This document shows positions 8,501-18,526 of a stretch of 64,000 nucleotides of DNA, piece after piece. The stretch comes from Novosphingobium sp. (GTDB lineage Bacteria; Pseudomonadota; Alphaproteobacteria; Sphingomonadales; Sphingomonadaceae). The notes under the pieces are model-generated. The model saw nothing but the letters and a program-made list of their open reading frames with translations. It searched no databases and was not told the DNA's origin. Position 1 is the stretch's first letter, and each line of letters opens with the position of its first letter. A program made the translations under genes and the position numbers. The stretch lies in NCBI GenBank assembly GCA_017745295.1, contig JAGHZR010000002.1:186001-250000 (forward strand), given 5' to 3'.

Positions 8501-10194
8501 CCCACCTGCTCGGCCAGTCGGTCGAGGAAGTGGCCGAAAAGATCGCCGCCTATCGCCGGGCCTGGCGCGAGGCCGGTCATGCGGGAGAGGGGCATGCCAC
8601 GCTGATGCTGCACACGTTCCTGGGCGAGGACGAAGCCACGGTCCGCGAAAAAGTACGCGGCCCGCTGATCGAATATCTGCGCACGGCCACCGCATTGCTG
8701 CATGAATATGCATGGTCCTTCCCCGCTTTCAAGCGTCCGGCCAGAGCCGAGACCGAGGGACAGGTCGACCTTGGCAGTCTCAGCGAAGACGAAACCGAAG
8801 CCCTCCTCGACCATGCCTTCGAGCGCTATTTCGAGACCAGCGGCCTGTTCGGAACGCCGGAAGACAATCTCGCCCTGATACGGCGCCTGAGCGAGCTGGG
8901 CGTCGACGAGATCGGTTGCCTGATCGACTTCGGCATCGATACCGACACGGTGATCGCGCACCTCCCGGCCATCGATCGCCTTCGCAGGCTGGCGCAGGAC
9001 CGAGCGGGTGAGGCGGAATGCTCCCTTGCCGAACTGATGCGGCGGCACGGCGTAACCCACCTCCAGTGCACGCCTTCGCTGCTTCAGGCGCTGGCCGGCG
9101 ATCCGGACGCTCGCCCTGCGCTGGCGAAGCTGCATTGCCTGATGGTCGGCGGCGAGGCTTTCCCGCCGCACCTCGCCGAGGACATGCAGACACTTGTCCC
9201 GGGCGCGGTGATGAACATGTACGGTCCCACCGAGACGACCGTCTGGTCCGCCGTCCATCGCCTGACCGGGGAAGACAAGACCCCGCCGCTGGGGCGCCCG
9301 CTCGCCAACCAGCAGGTCTATATCCTCGATCGCCGCTTGCAGCCGGTGCGGCCGGGCACGCCGGGAGAGTTGGTGATCGGCGGCGCGGGCGTGGTGCGCG
9401 GCTATCACGAGCGCCCGGAATTGACGGCGGAGCGCTTCGTCACACACCCCTTCGTTCCGGGAGAGCGGGCCTACCGCACCGGCGACCTTGCCCGCCAACG
9501 ACCTGACGGCACGTTGGAATTCCTCGGCCGTCTCGACCATCAGGTGAAGATCCGCGGCTATCGCATCGAACTGGGCGAGATCGAGACGGCACTTGCTGCA
9601 CACGAAGAGGTGACCGAGGCCGTCGTGATCGCCCGCAGCGACGGCGCGGCAACGCGGCTGATCGGCTATGTCACGCCGGGGCCTTCGCGGCCCTCTCCGG
9701 AAGCTTTGCGCGATCACTTGCGTATCCATCTGCCGGAATTCATGGTTCCGGGCAGTCTCGTCGTGCTGGAGAGCCTGCCGCGCACGCCGAACGGCAAGAT
9801 CGATCGCAAGGCCCTGCCGGAGCCGCTCGCGGTTCGTGAGGCGGAGCCTTTCGCCGGGGCACAGGAAGCGCCATGCAGTCCGATGGAAGAGCGGATCCGC
9901 GAAATCTGGTGCGATCTCCTGCGATTGCCCCGCGTCGGCAGGGACGAAAACTTCTTCGACATCGGCGGCCATTCGCTGCTCGCCATCCAGGTTCACCGGC
10001 GGCTTGCGGCCGTGGCACCGCGTCCGGTCGCGCTGACCGATATCTTCCGCTTCCCGACCATCGCTGCTCTGGGAAGCCATCTGGCCGGAGAAACCGGCGA
10101 CGCCGTCGCCGCCCGCGAGGGACAGGACCGCGCCATGGCCCGCCGCGCCGCACTCGCCCGCCGGAGCGGCGCCCGCGTGACCGCGAGGATCTGA
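5515..10194 (+). CDS. NRPS: formyltransferase - partial C - A(Gly?) interrupted by luciferase-like monooxygenase - PCP
   Basis: A 1559-residue synthetase. Residues ~28-316 are a methionyl-tRNA-formyltransferase-like domain with the N116/H118 pair (NFHDGPLP) and D154. Residues ~369-562 resemble only the C-terminal lobe of a condensation domain; no HHxxxDG is present. The adenylation domain begins near 571 with YTSGSTGVPKG and FDISVLEL, is broken by a flavin luciferase-like monooxygenase (~806-1162), and resumes with MYGPTETT, YRTGDL and NGKIDRKA. The eight variable pocket positions plus lysine read D-I-L-Q-M-G-M-V-W-K, very close to the glycine code I remember. The PCP serine is S1487 (GGHSL). 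The start is set by AGGAG six bases before ATG 5515; ATG 5500 lies upstream of that site. The inserted monooxygenase matches what databases call the MupA/Atu3671 type. Product inference: a formylated, oxidised glycyl thioester handed to the PKS. Confidence 0.9.
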   Translation: MGGTFDPMMHDTLVDRSERDDRNGPIGYRSILVGDETLLVECGEMLQRRGHDVVAVVAAAGSPAFEWACRNRFPALERPRDLLVGGTAPVDWLFSISNLAILSQDVLAIARRGAINFHDGPLPQRGGLNTPVWALLEGERRHGVTWHVMTGAVDAGPLLAAEPIAVDEGESAFSLNTRCFEAGLRSFARIVDDLEGALSAAEPQGHPPARMFGREHRPAAAATIDWTHPAEEIARLVSALDFGLSANPMGLPKTLLGNRLLLIRQVTVLDSRSGAEPGTLLSRGTAPVVATGDRDVRLDRLSTLDGNVWDGADVMAAKAFAAPGAEQRARLDLLDAAAGRHERWWRRRLQQRDSLQLPASKPRPENVPPQWISVDRPIRQSGVPPLAAVTGWLARTADRDWVEIGYGDPVGIARMEDVAVWFAPELPLKARVDFDAPLSVLAEVVERDVAALHRHVGYSADLIARSPELRGRTSIEHPVVVRLVDSHSQHRPADAAVLDLAICAKEGTCRWTYDAARLAEHEAADLWTGFDIFQAAAEAEPERPLGRLSLLAEEERARVIEGWNAGPAILPEGECWHRRFLAQAARTPDRAAVTSGGRTLTYAELDALSNRVARLLATRGVGPETLVGLHLSRSVEMVACLLAVHKAGGAYVPLDPGYPADRIVHMIADSGMGLILSEAGIADALPKGRTEVLCIDDLAEVCAGLSSDPFDGDARGASLAYMIYTSGSTGVPKGVLVEHRNLLNFFAGMEAKLEPEGTWLAVTSLSFDISVLELLYPLMHGFHVVVASERQVRGDVSPAGPVRETGFSLFYFASSSAGKAAEQYRLLLEGARFADSHGFEAVWTPERHFHAFGGPYPNPSVASAAIAAVTSRVGIRAGSVVGTLHHPLRIAEEWALVDNLSAGRVGIAFASGWQPNDFVLNPAAFADRAGTLCSTMEDVRALWRGEPRRFAGPLGTDVEVLTYPRPIQPELPCWITSAGNVATFVEAGRAGAFVLTHLLGQSVEEVAEKIAAYRRAWREAGHAGEGHATLMLHTFLGEDEATVREKVRGPLIEYLRTATALLHEYAWSFPAFKRPARAETEGQVDLGSLSEDETEALLDHAFERYFETSGLFGTPEDNLALIRRLSELGVDEIGCLIDFGIDTDTVIAHLPAIDRLRRLAQDRAGEAECSLAELMRRHGVTHLQCTPSLLQALAGDPDARPALAKLHCLMVGGEAFPPHLAEDMQTLVPGAVMNMYGPTETTVWSAVHRLTGEDKTPPLGRPLANQQVYILDRRLQPVRPGTPGELVIGGAGVVRGYHERPELTAERFVTHPFVPGERAYRTGDLARQRPDGTLEFLGRLDHQVKIRGYRIELGEIETALAAHEEVTEAVVIARSDGAATRLIGYVTPGPSRPSPEALRDHLRIHLPEFMVPGSLVVLESLPRTPNGKIDRKALPEPLAVREAEPFAGAQEAPCSPMEERIREIWCDLLRLPRVGRDENFFDIGGHSLLAIQVHRRLAAVAPRPVALTDIFRFPTIAALGSHLAGETGDAVAAREGQDRAMARRAALARRSGARVTARI

Positions 10195-10197
10195 GCG

Positions 10198-13100
10198 ATG
10201 GACCAGACATTCGGATCGTTCGAAGACCGCGAGAGCGCGCCGGACCTCTCCTCGGTGGCCATCGTCGGCATGAGCTGCCGCTTCGCCGGAGTGCGCGGAA
10301 CCGAACAGTTCTGGGACTTGCTGCGGGAAGGACGCGAGGGGATCGAGACCTTCGGCGAAGAGGAACTCCTTGCCGCAGGTGTCAGTCCGGCACTCCTGCG
10401 CAATCCCCGCTATGTCCGGCGCGGCGCTCCGCTGGCCGACATGGAGTGCTTCGATGCCGCGCTGTTCGGCCTCAGCCAGCGCGATGCCGCGATCATGGAC
10501 CCGCAGCACCGCCACTTCCTGGAGTGCGCCTGGGAAGCGCTTGAGGATGCCGGGCATACGCCGCAAGGTTTTGGCGGCGTGATCGGCGTCTTCGCCGGGT
10601 CCGGACACAATGCCTACATGCCCTATAACCTGCTCGGCAACCGGCGCCTTGTCCGGGATACCGGGCTGTTCCTGCTGCGCCATACCGGGAACGACAAGGA
10701 TTTCCTGACCACCCGCGTCTCCTACCTGCTCGACCTCAAGGGGCCGAGCATCAATGTGCAGACCGCCTGCTCGACCTCGCTGGTGGCGATCCACATGGCG
10801 GCGCAGAGCCTGCTGGCGGGCGAGTGCGACATGGTACTGGCGGGCGGGGCTTCGATCGAATTGCCGCACCGGCAGGGCTACCTTTACGAGGAAGGGGAGA
10901 TCCTTTCGCCGGACGGACTATGCCGGCCATTCGATGCCGCTTCGCAGGGGACCGTCTTCGGCAGCGGCGTGGCGGTGCTGGCGCTGCGGCGCCTGTCGGA
11001 TGCCATCGAGAGCGGAGACCACATCCATGCCGTGCTGCGCGGTTCGGCGATCAACAACGACGGCAGCGGCAAGGTCGGCTATCTGGCGCCGAGCGTCGAG
11101 GGGCAGGCCGCCGTCATTGCCGAAGCGCTGGCCGTGTCCGGCGTCGATCCCTCCGAGATCGACTATGTGGAGGCCCATGGCACCGGCACGCCGATCGGCG
11201 ACCCCATCGAAGTGGCGGCGCTGACGCAGGTCTTCCGGCAATCGTCCTCGCGAACCCGGCCCTGCGGACTGGGTTCGGTCAAGGCCAACATCGGCCATAC
11301 CGATACGGCGGCCGGCGCGGCGGGGGTGATCAAGGTGGCTCTGGCCATGCGCCATGAGGAACTTCCCGCAGTGCCTCATTTCGAGGCGCCCAATCCTGAC
11401 TGCGCATTCGCCACGAGCCCGCTGCGCGTTCAGGCCTCGCGGGAACCCTGGCCCCGGCGCGATACCAGCCCCCGTCGCGCCGGGGTCAGCTCGCTGGGCG
11501 TGGGCGGCACCAATGCCCATGTCGTGCTGGAGGAAGCGCCGCCGAGAGCGCCGGGCAGCGCAAGCCGCCGCCATCAGCTCCTGACCGTTTCGGGCCAGAG
11601 CGAAACGGCGGCTCAGGCCAACCTCGCCGCCCTGGCCGCGCATGTCGCGGACCGCCCGGACCTGTCGCTGGCCAATGCCGCTTTCACTCTGAGCACGGGG
11701 CGCCGCCATCTCGGCATCCGGCGCTTCGCGGTAGCGAAGACCGACCGACCGGAACAGGCCGCGAGCGCGCTTGAAACGGCGGCGGCTTCCCCGGTTTCCC
11801 CTGCGCGCTGCATTCCGGGACGAAGCGTTGCCTTCCTGTTCTGCGGCGGCGGTCCGCAGCATGTGGACATGGCGCGCGGCCTCTACGAAACCGAGCCGCT
11901 GTTCCGGGGCGAGGTCGATCGCGGTCTGGACCTGCTCGACGGGATCGCGCCGAACAGTCTGCGGCGATGGCTGTTCCCGGCGCAGCCCGATCGCGCCCGG
12001 GCCGCCGCCGAACTGGAACGCCCGTCGAACGCCTTGCCCGCGCTCTACATCGTCCAGACGGCGCTGGCGCGGCTCTGGATGTCGCTCGGGATCGTGCCTG
12101 CGGCGATGATCGGCCATAGCTGCGGCGAATATGCCGCCGCGCATATTTCCGGCGTGATCGACCTCGAAAGTGGCCTCCGCATCGTCCATGCGCGCGGCGT
12201 GCTGTTCGAGAAGACCGGTGCAGGCGCGATGTTGGGGGTGCCGCTTTCCGAAGCCGAACTGACTTCGCTATTACCTGCGGAGCTTTCCATCGCGGCGATA
12301 AACGGGGAGCAGCTCTGCGTCGTCTCCGGAGCCTCTGCCGCGATCTCCGGCTTTCGCGACGTCCTCGCAGTGCAGGAGATCGAGGCGCAGACCATCCCGA
12401 TCACCGTCGCGGCCCACTCGCCGATGCTCGACCCGATCCTGCCCGAGTTCCGCGCGATCCTGCGCAGCATCGCGTTCCAGGCACCGCGCATTCCCTTTGC
12501 CTCCAACCTCACCGGCGACTGGGTCGGCGCCGAACAGGAGCGCGACTGGCCCGAATACTGGGTTCGGCACTTGCGTGAGCCGGTGCGTTTCACCGAGGGT
12601 CTCCGGCGCCTGCTCGACGATCCCGAGCGGGTCCTGCTGGAAGTCGGTCCGGGGCGCACGATGGCGAGCCTCGCCCGCCAGCATCCGGACCGCAAGCCGG
12701 ACCAGCCGGTCGTTCACTCGATGCGCCATCCGGATCAGGATGTTCCCGATGATGCACGGCTGCTGGAAGCGCTGGGCGAACTCTGGTCGCTCGGCGTTTT
12801 GGTCGACTGGAATGCCTTCTGGGCCGCAGAGCGCCGCCTGCGCGTTCCGCTGCCGACCTATCGGTTCGATCGCCAGCGGCATTGGTTCGCACCGCCCGCC
12901 GGGCTGGAGCCGGACACCGGCGATGCCGATCCGGACGAGCGGATGGATCTGGCGGACTGGACTTACGAGCCGGTCTGGACGCGCGAAGACGTGATCGCGA
13001 AGGAGACCGACAGGTCGCCGGTCCTCGTCCTCCGCGACGGGCAAGGCCTGTCCGATGCGCTTATCGGGAAACTTCGCGCAGAGGGCGCGGACGTCATCAC

Positions 13101-16100
13101 CGTTCGGAACGCGCGCCGCCGGTCCGAAAGCGGCAACGATGCCTTCAGCGTTCGCCCGGCCGAACGCGAGGACTGGGCCTGGCTCTTCGCTCGCCTGCTC
13201 GAACAGGGGCGCCTGCCGTCGCGGGTCTATCACTGCTGGCTGGTGACCGGGAAGGCTTCCGACGACGGGACACTGCTGGAGCACGGCCTCTTCGCGCTTG
13301 CCGCCATGGCCCCGGAACTGGCCGCCGCCTGCGAGGGCACGCCAGTCGAGGTCATGCTGGTCTCCGACCGGGCGCAGCGCGTGGCGGGGGACCGCGAGGT
13401 CATGCCAATCAAAGCAACCCTGCTCGGGGGGCGGCGGAGTATCGGCGCGGAATATCCGGGGCTGCGCTTCCAGGCGGTCGATATCGACGAGCCATCCGGT
13501 TTCCGTGCACTCGAACGTACGGTCGCGGCGCTTGTTCGCGAACCCATTCCGGTAAACGCCCGTGATGTCGCCTTGCGCGGCGGCGAGCGCTGGACGCACG
13601 ATTATCGCCCGGTCCGGGCGGAAGCGAGCAGCGAAACCTGGCTGAAGCAGGGTGGCACTTATCTGATAACCGGCGGTCTCGGCGGCATTGGCCTGACGAT
13701 TGCAGACCACCTTGCGCGAACCTGTGCGGCCCGGCTCGTACTCGTTTCGCGAACGGCACTTCCGGACCGCGCCCATTGGGACGAACTGCTCCAGAGCGGC
13801 GAACTTCCCCTTACCGTGGAGGAGAGGATCTGCCGGGTGCTGGCGCTGGAGGCCTCGGGCGGCGAAGTCGAACTCGTCACCGCCGACGTGGCCGACCTTG
13901 GCGCCCTGCGACGGGGAATCAAGCGGGCCGAGGCACGTTTCGGGCCAATCCACGGCGTCTTCCACACGGCTGGGAGCATCGACGACGAACTCGTCGAAAC
14001 CCGCCGCCGCGCCTCCATGGAGGCCGTGCTGCGGCCCAAGATTGCCGGTACTCTCGCGCTAGAACGGATTTTCGCATCCCGCCCGCCCGCGTTCCTGATG
14101 CTGTTTTCCTCGATCAGCGCCTTTGCGGGCCTTCCCGGACAGGTCGACTATGCCGCTGCCAATGCCTTTCTCGATGCCTATGCCTTGTCGCGGCGACACG
14201 ATCCGGTCACTCGGGTCCTGTCGGTCGGATGGAGCCAGTGGTCAGAGGTCGGAATGGCGGCCACGCTCGCACGGCAAGAGGGGGCGGACAAAACGCCGGA
14301 CCTCGGCATGGGCCGGCCTGTCGCCCATCCTTTCCTCGACCGGGTTCATTCCCTTTCGAACAGCGAGTTCGTCCTGACCGGCACCCTATCTCCCCGACAG
14401 CATTGGGTTTTGGACGAGCACAGGCTGACGGAGGCCGGTGCGCTTCTGCCGGGGACCGCTTATCTCGAACTGGCCCGGGCCGCCGTGGCGATGGTGGAAA
14501 CCGGGCCGCTCGAACTGGCGGACTTTGCGTTCCTCGAACCTTTCGCCGTGCCCGACGAGACAGTCCGCGATCTGCGCGTCCATGTCCGGCAGGATGAGCA
14601 AAGAGGGGGATGGAGTGTCGCCATCCTTGGGCGGCCGGCGCGCTCGCAGGGCTCTTGGACCGAACATGCACGCGGAACGGTGCGCCGTCATGCAGGAGCG
14701 CTGCTTCATGCACCGCTCGACCTCGATGCCATCGCCGCGCGGTGCCGTCCGGGAAAGGGCGGGAGCGAGGATCAGCCGAGGCTGCGCTTTGGCCCGCGCT
14801 GGCATGCTATCGACCGCATTTTGCTGGGAACGGAAGAGGCGCTGCTTCATCTCGAACTGCCAGAGGCTTTCAGGGGGGAACTCGCACAGATCGCCCTTCA
14901 CCCGGCGCTGCTCGATTTCGCGACGGCGGGGGCGCAGGCGCTCATCGCCGGGCGCAATCCCGCCACGGATTTCTACGCGCCATTCACCTACAGGCGCCTT
15001 GTGCTCCATGCACCGCTGCCCGCTCGCATCGCCAGCCATGTCCGTTATCGGGAAGACGGCAAGGGAGAAGGCGGAAAGGGCGGGCAAACCGCTGTATTCA
15101 ATGTCACCATCACCGATCCGGACGGACTGGTGATCGCGGAAGTCAGCGACTTCACGATGGTCCGCGTGGAAAGTGCCGCGCTGACCGGCAGCTCCTCGGC
15201 AAACGACGTCACAGCCAAGTCCGGCAAACGTGCAGCGATCCATCCCGAAGAAGGCGCGGACATCGTTGCGCGGTTGCTGTCGGGGCCGGGACGTCCGCAC
15301 ACGATCGTTTCTCCTTACGATCTTCATGCGGTTCTCGCTTCGCTCCGCAAGCCGCCGAGGACGGCATCGACCGTCGCTTCCGGCGATCCCGCCGATGCCC
15401 CCGCCACCGAGACGGAAAGAGTGATCGCCGCCTTGTGGAACGATCTGCTGGGCGTGGATTGCGTCGGACGGAACGACAATTTCTTCGATCTCGGCGGCCA
15501 CTCGCTGCTGGCGGTCCAGTTCACCAATCGCCTGCGCAAGCGAACGGGCAAGACCTTGCCGCTCGCCGCCATGATGGGGCAACCGACGGTGGCCAGTCTC
15601 GCGGCCGTTCTCGATCCCGACAGCGGGCGGCGCGGAGGCTCCGAAAACGGCGGTGAGGGCGTTGTCGTCATTCGCGAGGGCGGACCCAGAACACCGCTGT
15701 TCCTGGTCCATGACGGACTTGGCGAGACGCTGCTCTATCGCGGACTCGCGCTACGGCTCGACAGGGTGCGCCCGGTGATCGGCATGGAACCCTTGCGGCA
15801 ACCGGACGGCACCTACGCCCATACCCGCATTGACGAGATGGCCGCGCACTATGTCGCGCGGTTGCGGGCTCATCAGGCTTCCGGTCCCTATCTGCTGGGG
15901 GGGCTTTGCGCGGGCGGGGTGATCGCCTTCGAGATGGCGCGGCAGCTTCAGGATCAGGGCGAACGGGTTGCCTTCGTCGGCATCATCGACGCCGCCGATG
16001 TCGAGGCGCGCAAATTCCGTTTCCTGACCACGCGCCTGCGCCTTTCACGGCTGCGCGCCGCCCTGTCGCGATCCGGGGCGGCAGGATTGCTACCCGATCT

Positions 16101-16581
16101 CGGTCGCCGCGCATGGAACGCCTTGCGTTGGGAGATCGGATCGCGCCTGCATCAGGCCCGAGATCGCCGGACGGTCCGCGAAATGCGCGCGCGCGATGCC
16201 GCCGTAATAGCGGAGGGGGCGGCGATCCCGTTCCTCAAGCTCTATGAAGTGGCCCACAAGGAACATCGTCCCCTCGGCATCTTCGAGGGCGGGACCGTCG
16301 CCCTGTTCAAGGCCGGTGACGATACCGGCCTGCCCGACGACACACCTTATCGCCTGACTTATCGGGATTACGCGCTGGGCTGGGGCAAGCGCGTGCGCGA
16401 CGAGCTCGTGATCGTCGATATTCCCGGCGGCCACAGCAGCAACCTTCAGGAACCCTATGTCGACAGGCTGGCGCCGCTGTTCCAGGAAGTCCTCGACGCG
16501 GCGCTGGCCGCAGTCGAACCGCTCGGCTTCGATGGGCAGAAGTACGAGGCTTTCGACCCGATCGAGGTCGCGGCGGAATGA
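10198..16581 (+). CDS. Type I PKS module: KS-AT-KR-DH-ACP-TE
   Basis: A 2127-residue modular synthase starting three bases after the NRPS stop. KS has C191 (TACSTS), H327 (EAHGTGT) and H367 (NIGH). AT has S641 (GHSCGE) and an AAHS specificity stretch; malonyl-CoA is my guess. KR has TGGLGGIG and Y1318 (DYAAAN), with an LDD-like IDD suggesting a B-type reducer. DH has H1408 (DEHRL) and D1573 (LLDFATAG). ACP has S1769 (LGGHSL). The terminal alpha/beta-hydrolase TE has C1904 in GGLCAGG, where serine is usual, plus H2079 (GGHSS). KR before DH differs from the common DH-KR order. There is no condensation domain, so KS should accept the NRPS-bound aminoacyl directly, make a C4 enoyl thioester and release or transfer it. 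Confidence 0.93.
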   Translation: MDQTFGSFEDRESAPDLSSVAIVGMSCRFAGVRGTEQFWDLLREGREGIETFGEEELLAAGVSPALLRNPRYVRRGAPLADMECFDAALFGLSQRDAAIMDPQHRHFLECAWEALEDAGHTPQGFGGVIGVFAGSGHNAYMPYNLLGNRRLVRDTGLFLLRHTGNDKDFLTTRVSYLLDLKGPSINVQTACSTSLVAIHMAAQSLLAGECDMVLAGGASIELPHRQGYLYEEGEILSPDGLCRPFDAASQGTVFGSGVAVLALRRLSDAIESGDHIHAVLRGSAINNDGSGKVGYLAPSVEGQAAVIAEALAVSGVDPSEIDYVEAHGTGTPIGDPIEVAALTQVFRQSSSRTRPCGLGSVKANIGHTDTAAGAAGVIKVALAMRHEELPAVPHFEAPNPDCAFATSPLRVQASREPWPRRDTSPRRAGVSSLGVGGTNAHVVLEEAPPRAPGSASRRHQLLTVSGQSETAAQANLAALAAHVADRPDLSLANAAFTLSTGRRHLGIRRFAVAKTDRPEQAASALETAAASPVSPARCIPGRSVAFLFCGGGPQHVDMARGLYETEPLFRGEVDRGLDLLDGIAPNSLRRWLFPAQPDRARAAAELERPSNALPALYIVQTALARLWMSLGIVPAAMIGHSCGEYAAAHISGVIDLESGLRIVHARGVLFEKTGAGAMLGVPLSEAELTSLLPAELSIAAINGEQLCVVSGASAAISGFRDVLAVQEIEAQTIPITVAAHSPMLDPILPEFRAILRSIAFQAPRIPFASNLTGDWVGAEQERDWPEYWVRHLREPVRFTEGLRRLLDDPERVLLEVGPGRTMASLARQHPDRKPDQPVVHSMRHPDQDVPDDARLLEALGELWSLGVLVDWNAFWAAERRLRVPLPTYRFDRQRHWFAPPAGLEPDTGDADPDERMDLADWTYEPVWTREDVIAKETDRSPVLVLRDGQGLSDALIGKLRAEGADVITVRNARRRSESGNDAFSVRPAEREDWAWLFARLLEQGRLPSRVYHCWLVTGKASDDGTLLEHGLFALAAMAPELAAACEGTPVEVMLVSDRAQRVAGDREVMPIKATLLGGRRSIGAEYPGLRFQAVDIDEPSGFRALERTVAALVREPIPVNARDVALRGGERWTHDYRPVRAEASSETWLKQGGTYLITGGLGGIGLTIADHLARTCAARLVLVSRTALPDRAHWDELLQSGELPLTVEERICRVLALEASGGEVELVTADVADLGALRRGIKRAEARFGPIHGVFHTAGSIDDELVETRRRASMEAVLRPKIAGTLALERIFASRPPAFLMLFSSISAFAGLPGQVDYAAANAFLDAYALSRRHDPVTRVLSVGWSQWSEVGMAATLARQEGADKTPDLGMGRPVAHPFLDRVHSLSNSEFVLTGTLSPRQHWVLDEHRLTEAGALLPGTAYLELARAAVAMVETGPLELADFAFLEPFAVPDETVRDLRVHVRQDEQRGGWSVAILGRPARSQGSWTEHARGTVRRHAGALLHAPLDLDAIAARCRPGKGGSEDQPRLRFGPRWHAIDRILLGTEEALLHLELPEAFRGELAQIALHPALLDFATAGAQALIAGRNPATDFYAPFTYRRLVLHAPLPARIASHVRYREDGKGEGGKGGQTAVFNVTITDPDGLVIAEVSDFTMVRVESAALTGSSSANDVTAKSGKRAAIHPEEGADIVARLLSGPGRPHTIVSPYDLHAVLASLRKPPRTASTVASGDPADAPATETERVIAALWNDLLGVDCVGRNDNFFDLGGHSLLAVQFTNRLRKRTGKTLPLAAMMGQPTVASLAAVLDPDSGRRGGSENGGEGVVVIREGGPRTPLFLVHDGLGETLLYRGLALRLDRVRPVIGMEPLRQPDGTYAHTRIDEMAAHYVARLRAHQASGPYLLGGLCAGGVIAFEMARQLQDQGERVAFVGIIDAADVEARKFRFLTTRLRLSRLRAALSRSGAAGLLPDLGRRAWNALRWEIGSRLHQARDRRTVREMRARDAAVIAEGAAIPFLKLYEVAHKEHRPLGIFEGGTVALFKAGDDTGLPDDTPYRLTYRDYALGWGKRVRDELVIVDIPGGHSSNLQEPYVDRLAPLFQEVLDAALAAVEPLGFDGQKYEAFDPIEVAAE

Positions 16582-17555
16582 GCAGCGGGCAGGCACCGGA
16601 TGCGATCGATGTGGTGATCGTCAACTACCGGACGGGACCGCTGGTCGTGTCCTGTCTCGAAACCCTTGCTGCCGAAATCGGACAGGAATTCCGGCCAAGG
16701 GCTTTCGTGATCGACAATGCCTCGAACGACGGTTCCGAGGACGAGATCGAGGCGGCCATTGCGCGCGAGGGATGGGACTGGGCGCGGTTGATCCGCTCTC
16801 CGGTCAACGGCGGTTTTGGCGCGGGCAACAATCTGGGTATCGAAGCGGCCCTCGGCGAGGACCGATCGGCCGGACTGGTCTGGCTGCTCAACCCGGATAC
16901 AAGGATCATGCCCGGCGCGGCGCGGGAACTTGCCCGCTTCGCTGCGCGAACGCCGGAGGCGGGCGTTATCGGCACGGCCTTGCTCGAAGGCGACGAAACG
17001 CCCTGGCCTTTCGCCTTCCGCTTTCCCAGCATTCTTGGCGAAGTGGAGCGAGGTCTGCGATGGCACCTGGCCTCGCGGCTGCTCGCGCGCCATGCCGTGC
17101 TCCGGCGCATGGACCGGCAACCGGCGCGCGTCGACTGGGTGAGCGGCGCCAGCCTGGCGATCCGTACCGACCTGTTGCGGGAAGGGCTGCGTTTCGACGA
17201 AGGCTATTTCCTCTATTACGAGGAGACCGACTTGTGCCGCACGGTCCGGGATATGGGCTGGGAGTGCTGGTATCTGCCGCAGGCGCTCGTTCTCCATATC
17301 GCCGGCCAGAGCACCGGCATTACCGACAGCCGATCGGGTTTGCGGCGGATGCCGGGTTATTGGTTCGAATCCCGCCGCCGTTACTTCCGCAAGAACCATG
17401 GCGCGGTCTACGCGCTGGCAGCGGACCTGGCGTGGATGACCTCCCATGCCCTGTTTCTGGCGAAGCAGGCGCTTCGCCGCATGCCGTATGAGGAACCGCC
17501 GCACCTGCTGAGCGATTTTGCCCGGCACAGTTCGTTCTTTCCGCAGCGGCGCTGA
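16578..17555 (+). CDS. Glycosyltransferase family 2 (rhamnosyltransferase-like)
   Basis: A 325-residue GT-A enzyme whose ATG overlaps the PKS stop (ATGA), so it is translationally coupled to the assembly line. Motifs are DVVIVNYRTG, FVIDNASNDGS, NGGFGAGNN, a LNPDTRI metal-binding region (in place of DxD) and FLYYEETDLC. This NPDT plus YYEETDL pattern is typical of WbbL/rhamnosyltransferase-like GT2 proteins in polysaccharide and glycolipid clusters. Coupling to the PKS argues that sugar transfer is a step of the same pathway. The sugar is not certain. Confidence 0.88.
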   Translation: MSSGQAPDAIDVVIVNYRTGPLVVSCLETLAAEIGQEFRPRAFVIDNASNDGSEDEIEAAIAREGWDWARLIRSPVNGGFGAGNNLGIEAALGEDRSAGLVWLLNPDTRIMPGAARELARFAARTPEAGVIGTALLEGDETPWPFAFRFPSILGEVERGLRWHLASRLLARHAVLRRMDRQPARVDWVSGASLAIRTDLLREGLRFDEGYFLYYEETDLCRTVRDMGWECWYLPQALVLHIAGQSTGITDSRSGLRRMPGYWFESRRRYFRKNHGAVYALAADLAWMTSHALFLAKQALRRMPYEEPPHLLSDFARHSSFFPQRR

Positions 17556-17562
17556 GATTTCG

Positions 17563-18333
17563 ATGAGCACCATGAAGGATAGCGTGCCGATCGGCCTGGG
17601 CCTGATGGGGAGGCGGTTGCCCGCACCGTTCGGGCTCTGGCTGATCGATGTCCCGGAAGCGCTCGATCCGCGCTTGCCCGCCTGCCTCTCCGATGAGGAG
17701 AATGCTCGGGCGAACCGCTTCCGAGATGAATTTCTCGCCCGCCGCTATCGTGCGGCTCATGGCGCCCTGCGCCTTCTGGCCGACAGCCTCTTCGCTATCC
17801 CGACCGGACAACAGCACTATGCGGCGAACGCCCATGGCAAACCGGGCCTTCGAGATTTCCCGAGAATGCATTGCAGCCTGAGCTATGGCGGGCGCCGCTT
17901 TCTGGTCGGTTGGTCTCTGGATCGCGCGATCGGTGTCGATCTGGAACCCATGCGGACGCTCCCCGATGCCCGGGACTTGGCCGAACTCCATTTCACGCCG
18001 GCCGAACGCACCCGTCTCTCTCAGGTAAAAGACCTGCACCGCGCCTTTCTGACGGCATGGGTGCGTAAGGAAGCGTGCGTCAAGGCGCTGGGAAGCGGCC
18101 TGACGATTGCACCTGCATCATTCGAATGCGACTTAGACCCGGGGTCGGTTCTGGTTGAAATCGAGGGCTCTTCTATCGAGAGCCATGTCTACGACCTGAA
18201 GGACGACGATCTGGTCGCCTGGGCCCGATGCACACCCCCGAACCGGTCTGATCGGATCCATCGACACGTAGCTGCGTGTCCTCTTTCCATTCGGGCTTCT
18301 ACTGCTGAAGTTGCAGCAGTCCTTCGCGGATGA
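17563..18333 (+). CDS. 4'-phosphopantetheinyl transferase (Sfp type)
   Basis: A 256-residue Sfp-family enzyme, which converts apo carrier proteins to the holo form using coenzyme A. It shows the family landmarks: CSLSYGG near the middle, the metal-binding GVDLEP, and WVRKEACVKALGSG (WxxKEA). It would activate S1487 of the NRPS and S1769 of the PKS. I chose ATG 17563, eight bases after the GT2 stop; a second ATG at 17572 is possible. It is the last gene of the operon, and its 3' end overlaps the end of the convergent small LuxR gene by 35 bases. Confidence 0.92.
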   Translation: MSTMKDSVPIGLGLMGRRLPAPFGLWLIDVPEALDPRLPACLSDEENARANRFRDEFLARRYRAAHGALRLLADSLFAIPTGQQHYAANAHGKPGLRDFPRMHCSLSYGGRRFLVGWSLDRAIGVDLEPMRTLPDARDLAELHFTPAERTRLSQVKDLHRAFLTAWVRKEACVKALGSGLTIAPASFECDLDPGSVLVEIEGSSIESHVYDLKDDDLVAWARCTPPNRSDRIHRHVAACPLSIRASTAEVAAVLRG

Positions 18334-18526
18334 CATGGGCGATCATGTGCGCCCGGTTGCGCGTTCTGGTCTTCAGGCGGACGTTTTCGACATGCCTTTC
18401 GACGGTGCAGGGCGCGATGTTGAGTTCGATCGCCGTCTCCTTTGCCGAACGGCCCATCGCCACGAAGCGCAGGACATCCAGTTCACGAGCGGTAAGTTGC
18501 ACAGCTTCATTGTCAAATCTGTACAT
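18299..18526 (-). CDS. Stand-alone LuxR-type HTH protein (75 aa)
   Basis: The whole protein is little more than one GerE/LuxR DNA-binding domain: LTARELDVLRFVAMGRSAKE, then IELNIAPCTVERHVENVR and a basic RTRNRAHMI recognition end. No receiver or ligand domain is present. A strong AGGGGG lies upstream of ATG 18526. It is convergent with and overlaps the PPTase tail. Single-domain LuxR proteins of this size may act as regulators or as heterodimer partners of full-length LuxR proteins. The adjacent 246-residue LuxR protein is the obvious candidate partner. Control of the biosynthetic operon is inferred from position only. Confidence 0.85.
   Translation of the reverse strand: MYRFDNEAVQLTARELDVLRFVAMGRSAKETAIELNIAPCTVERHVENVRLKTRTRNRAHMIAHVIREGLLQLQQ

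Noticed and set aside
7297..10869. A 1190-codon reverse frame across the NRPS and the start of the PKS
   Set aside because: It crosses two real genes and encodes no recognisable motif. The forward frames carry all NRPS and PKS core motifs.
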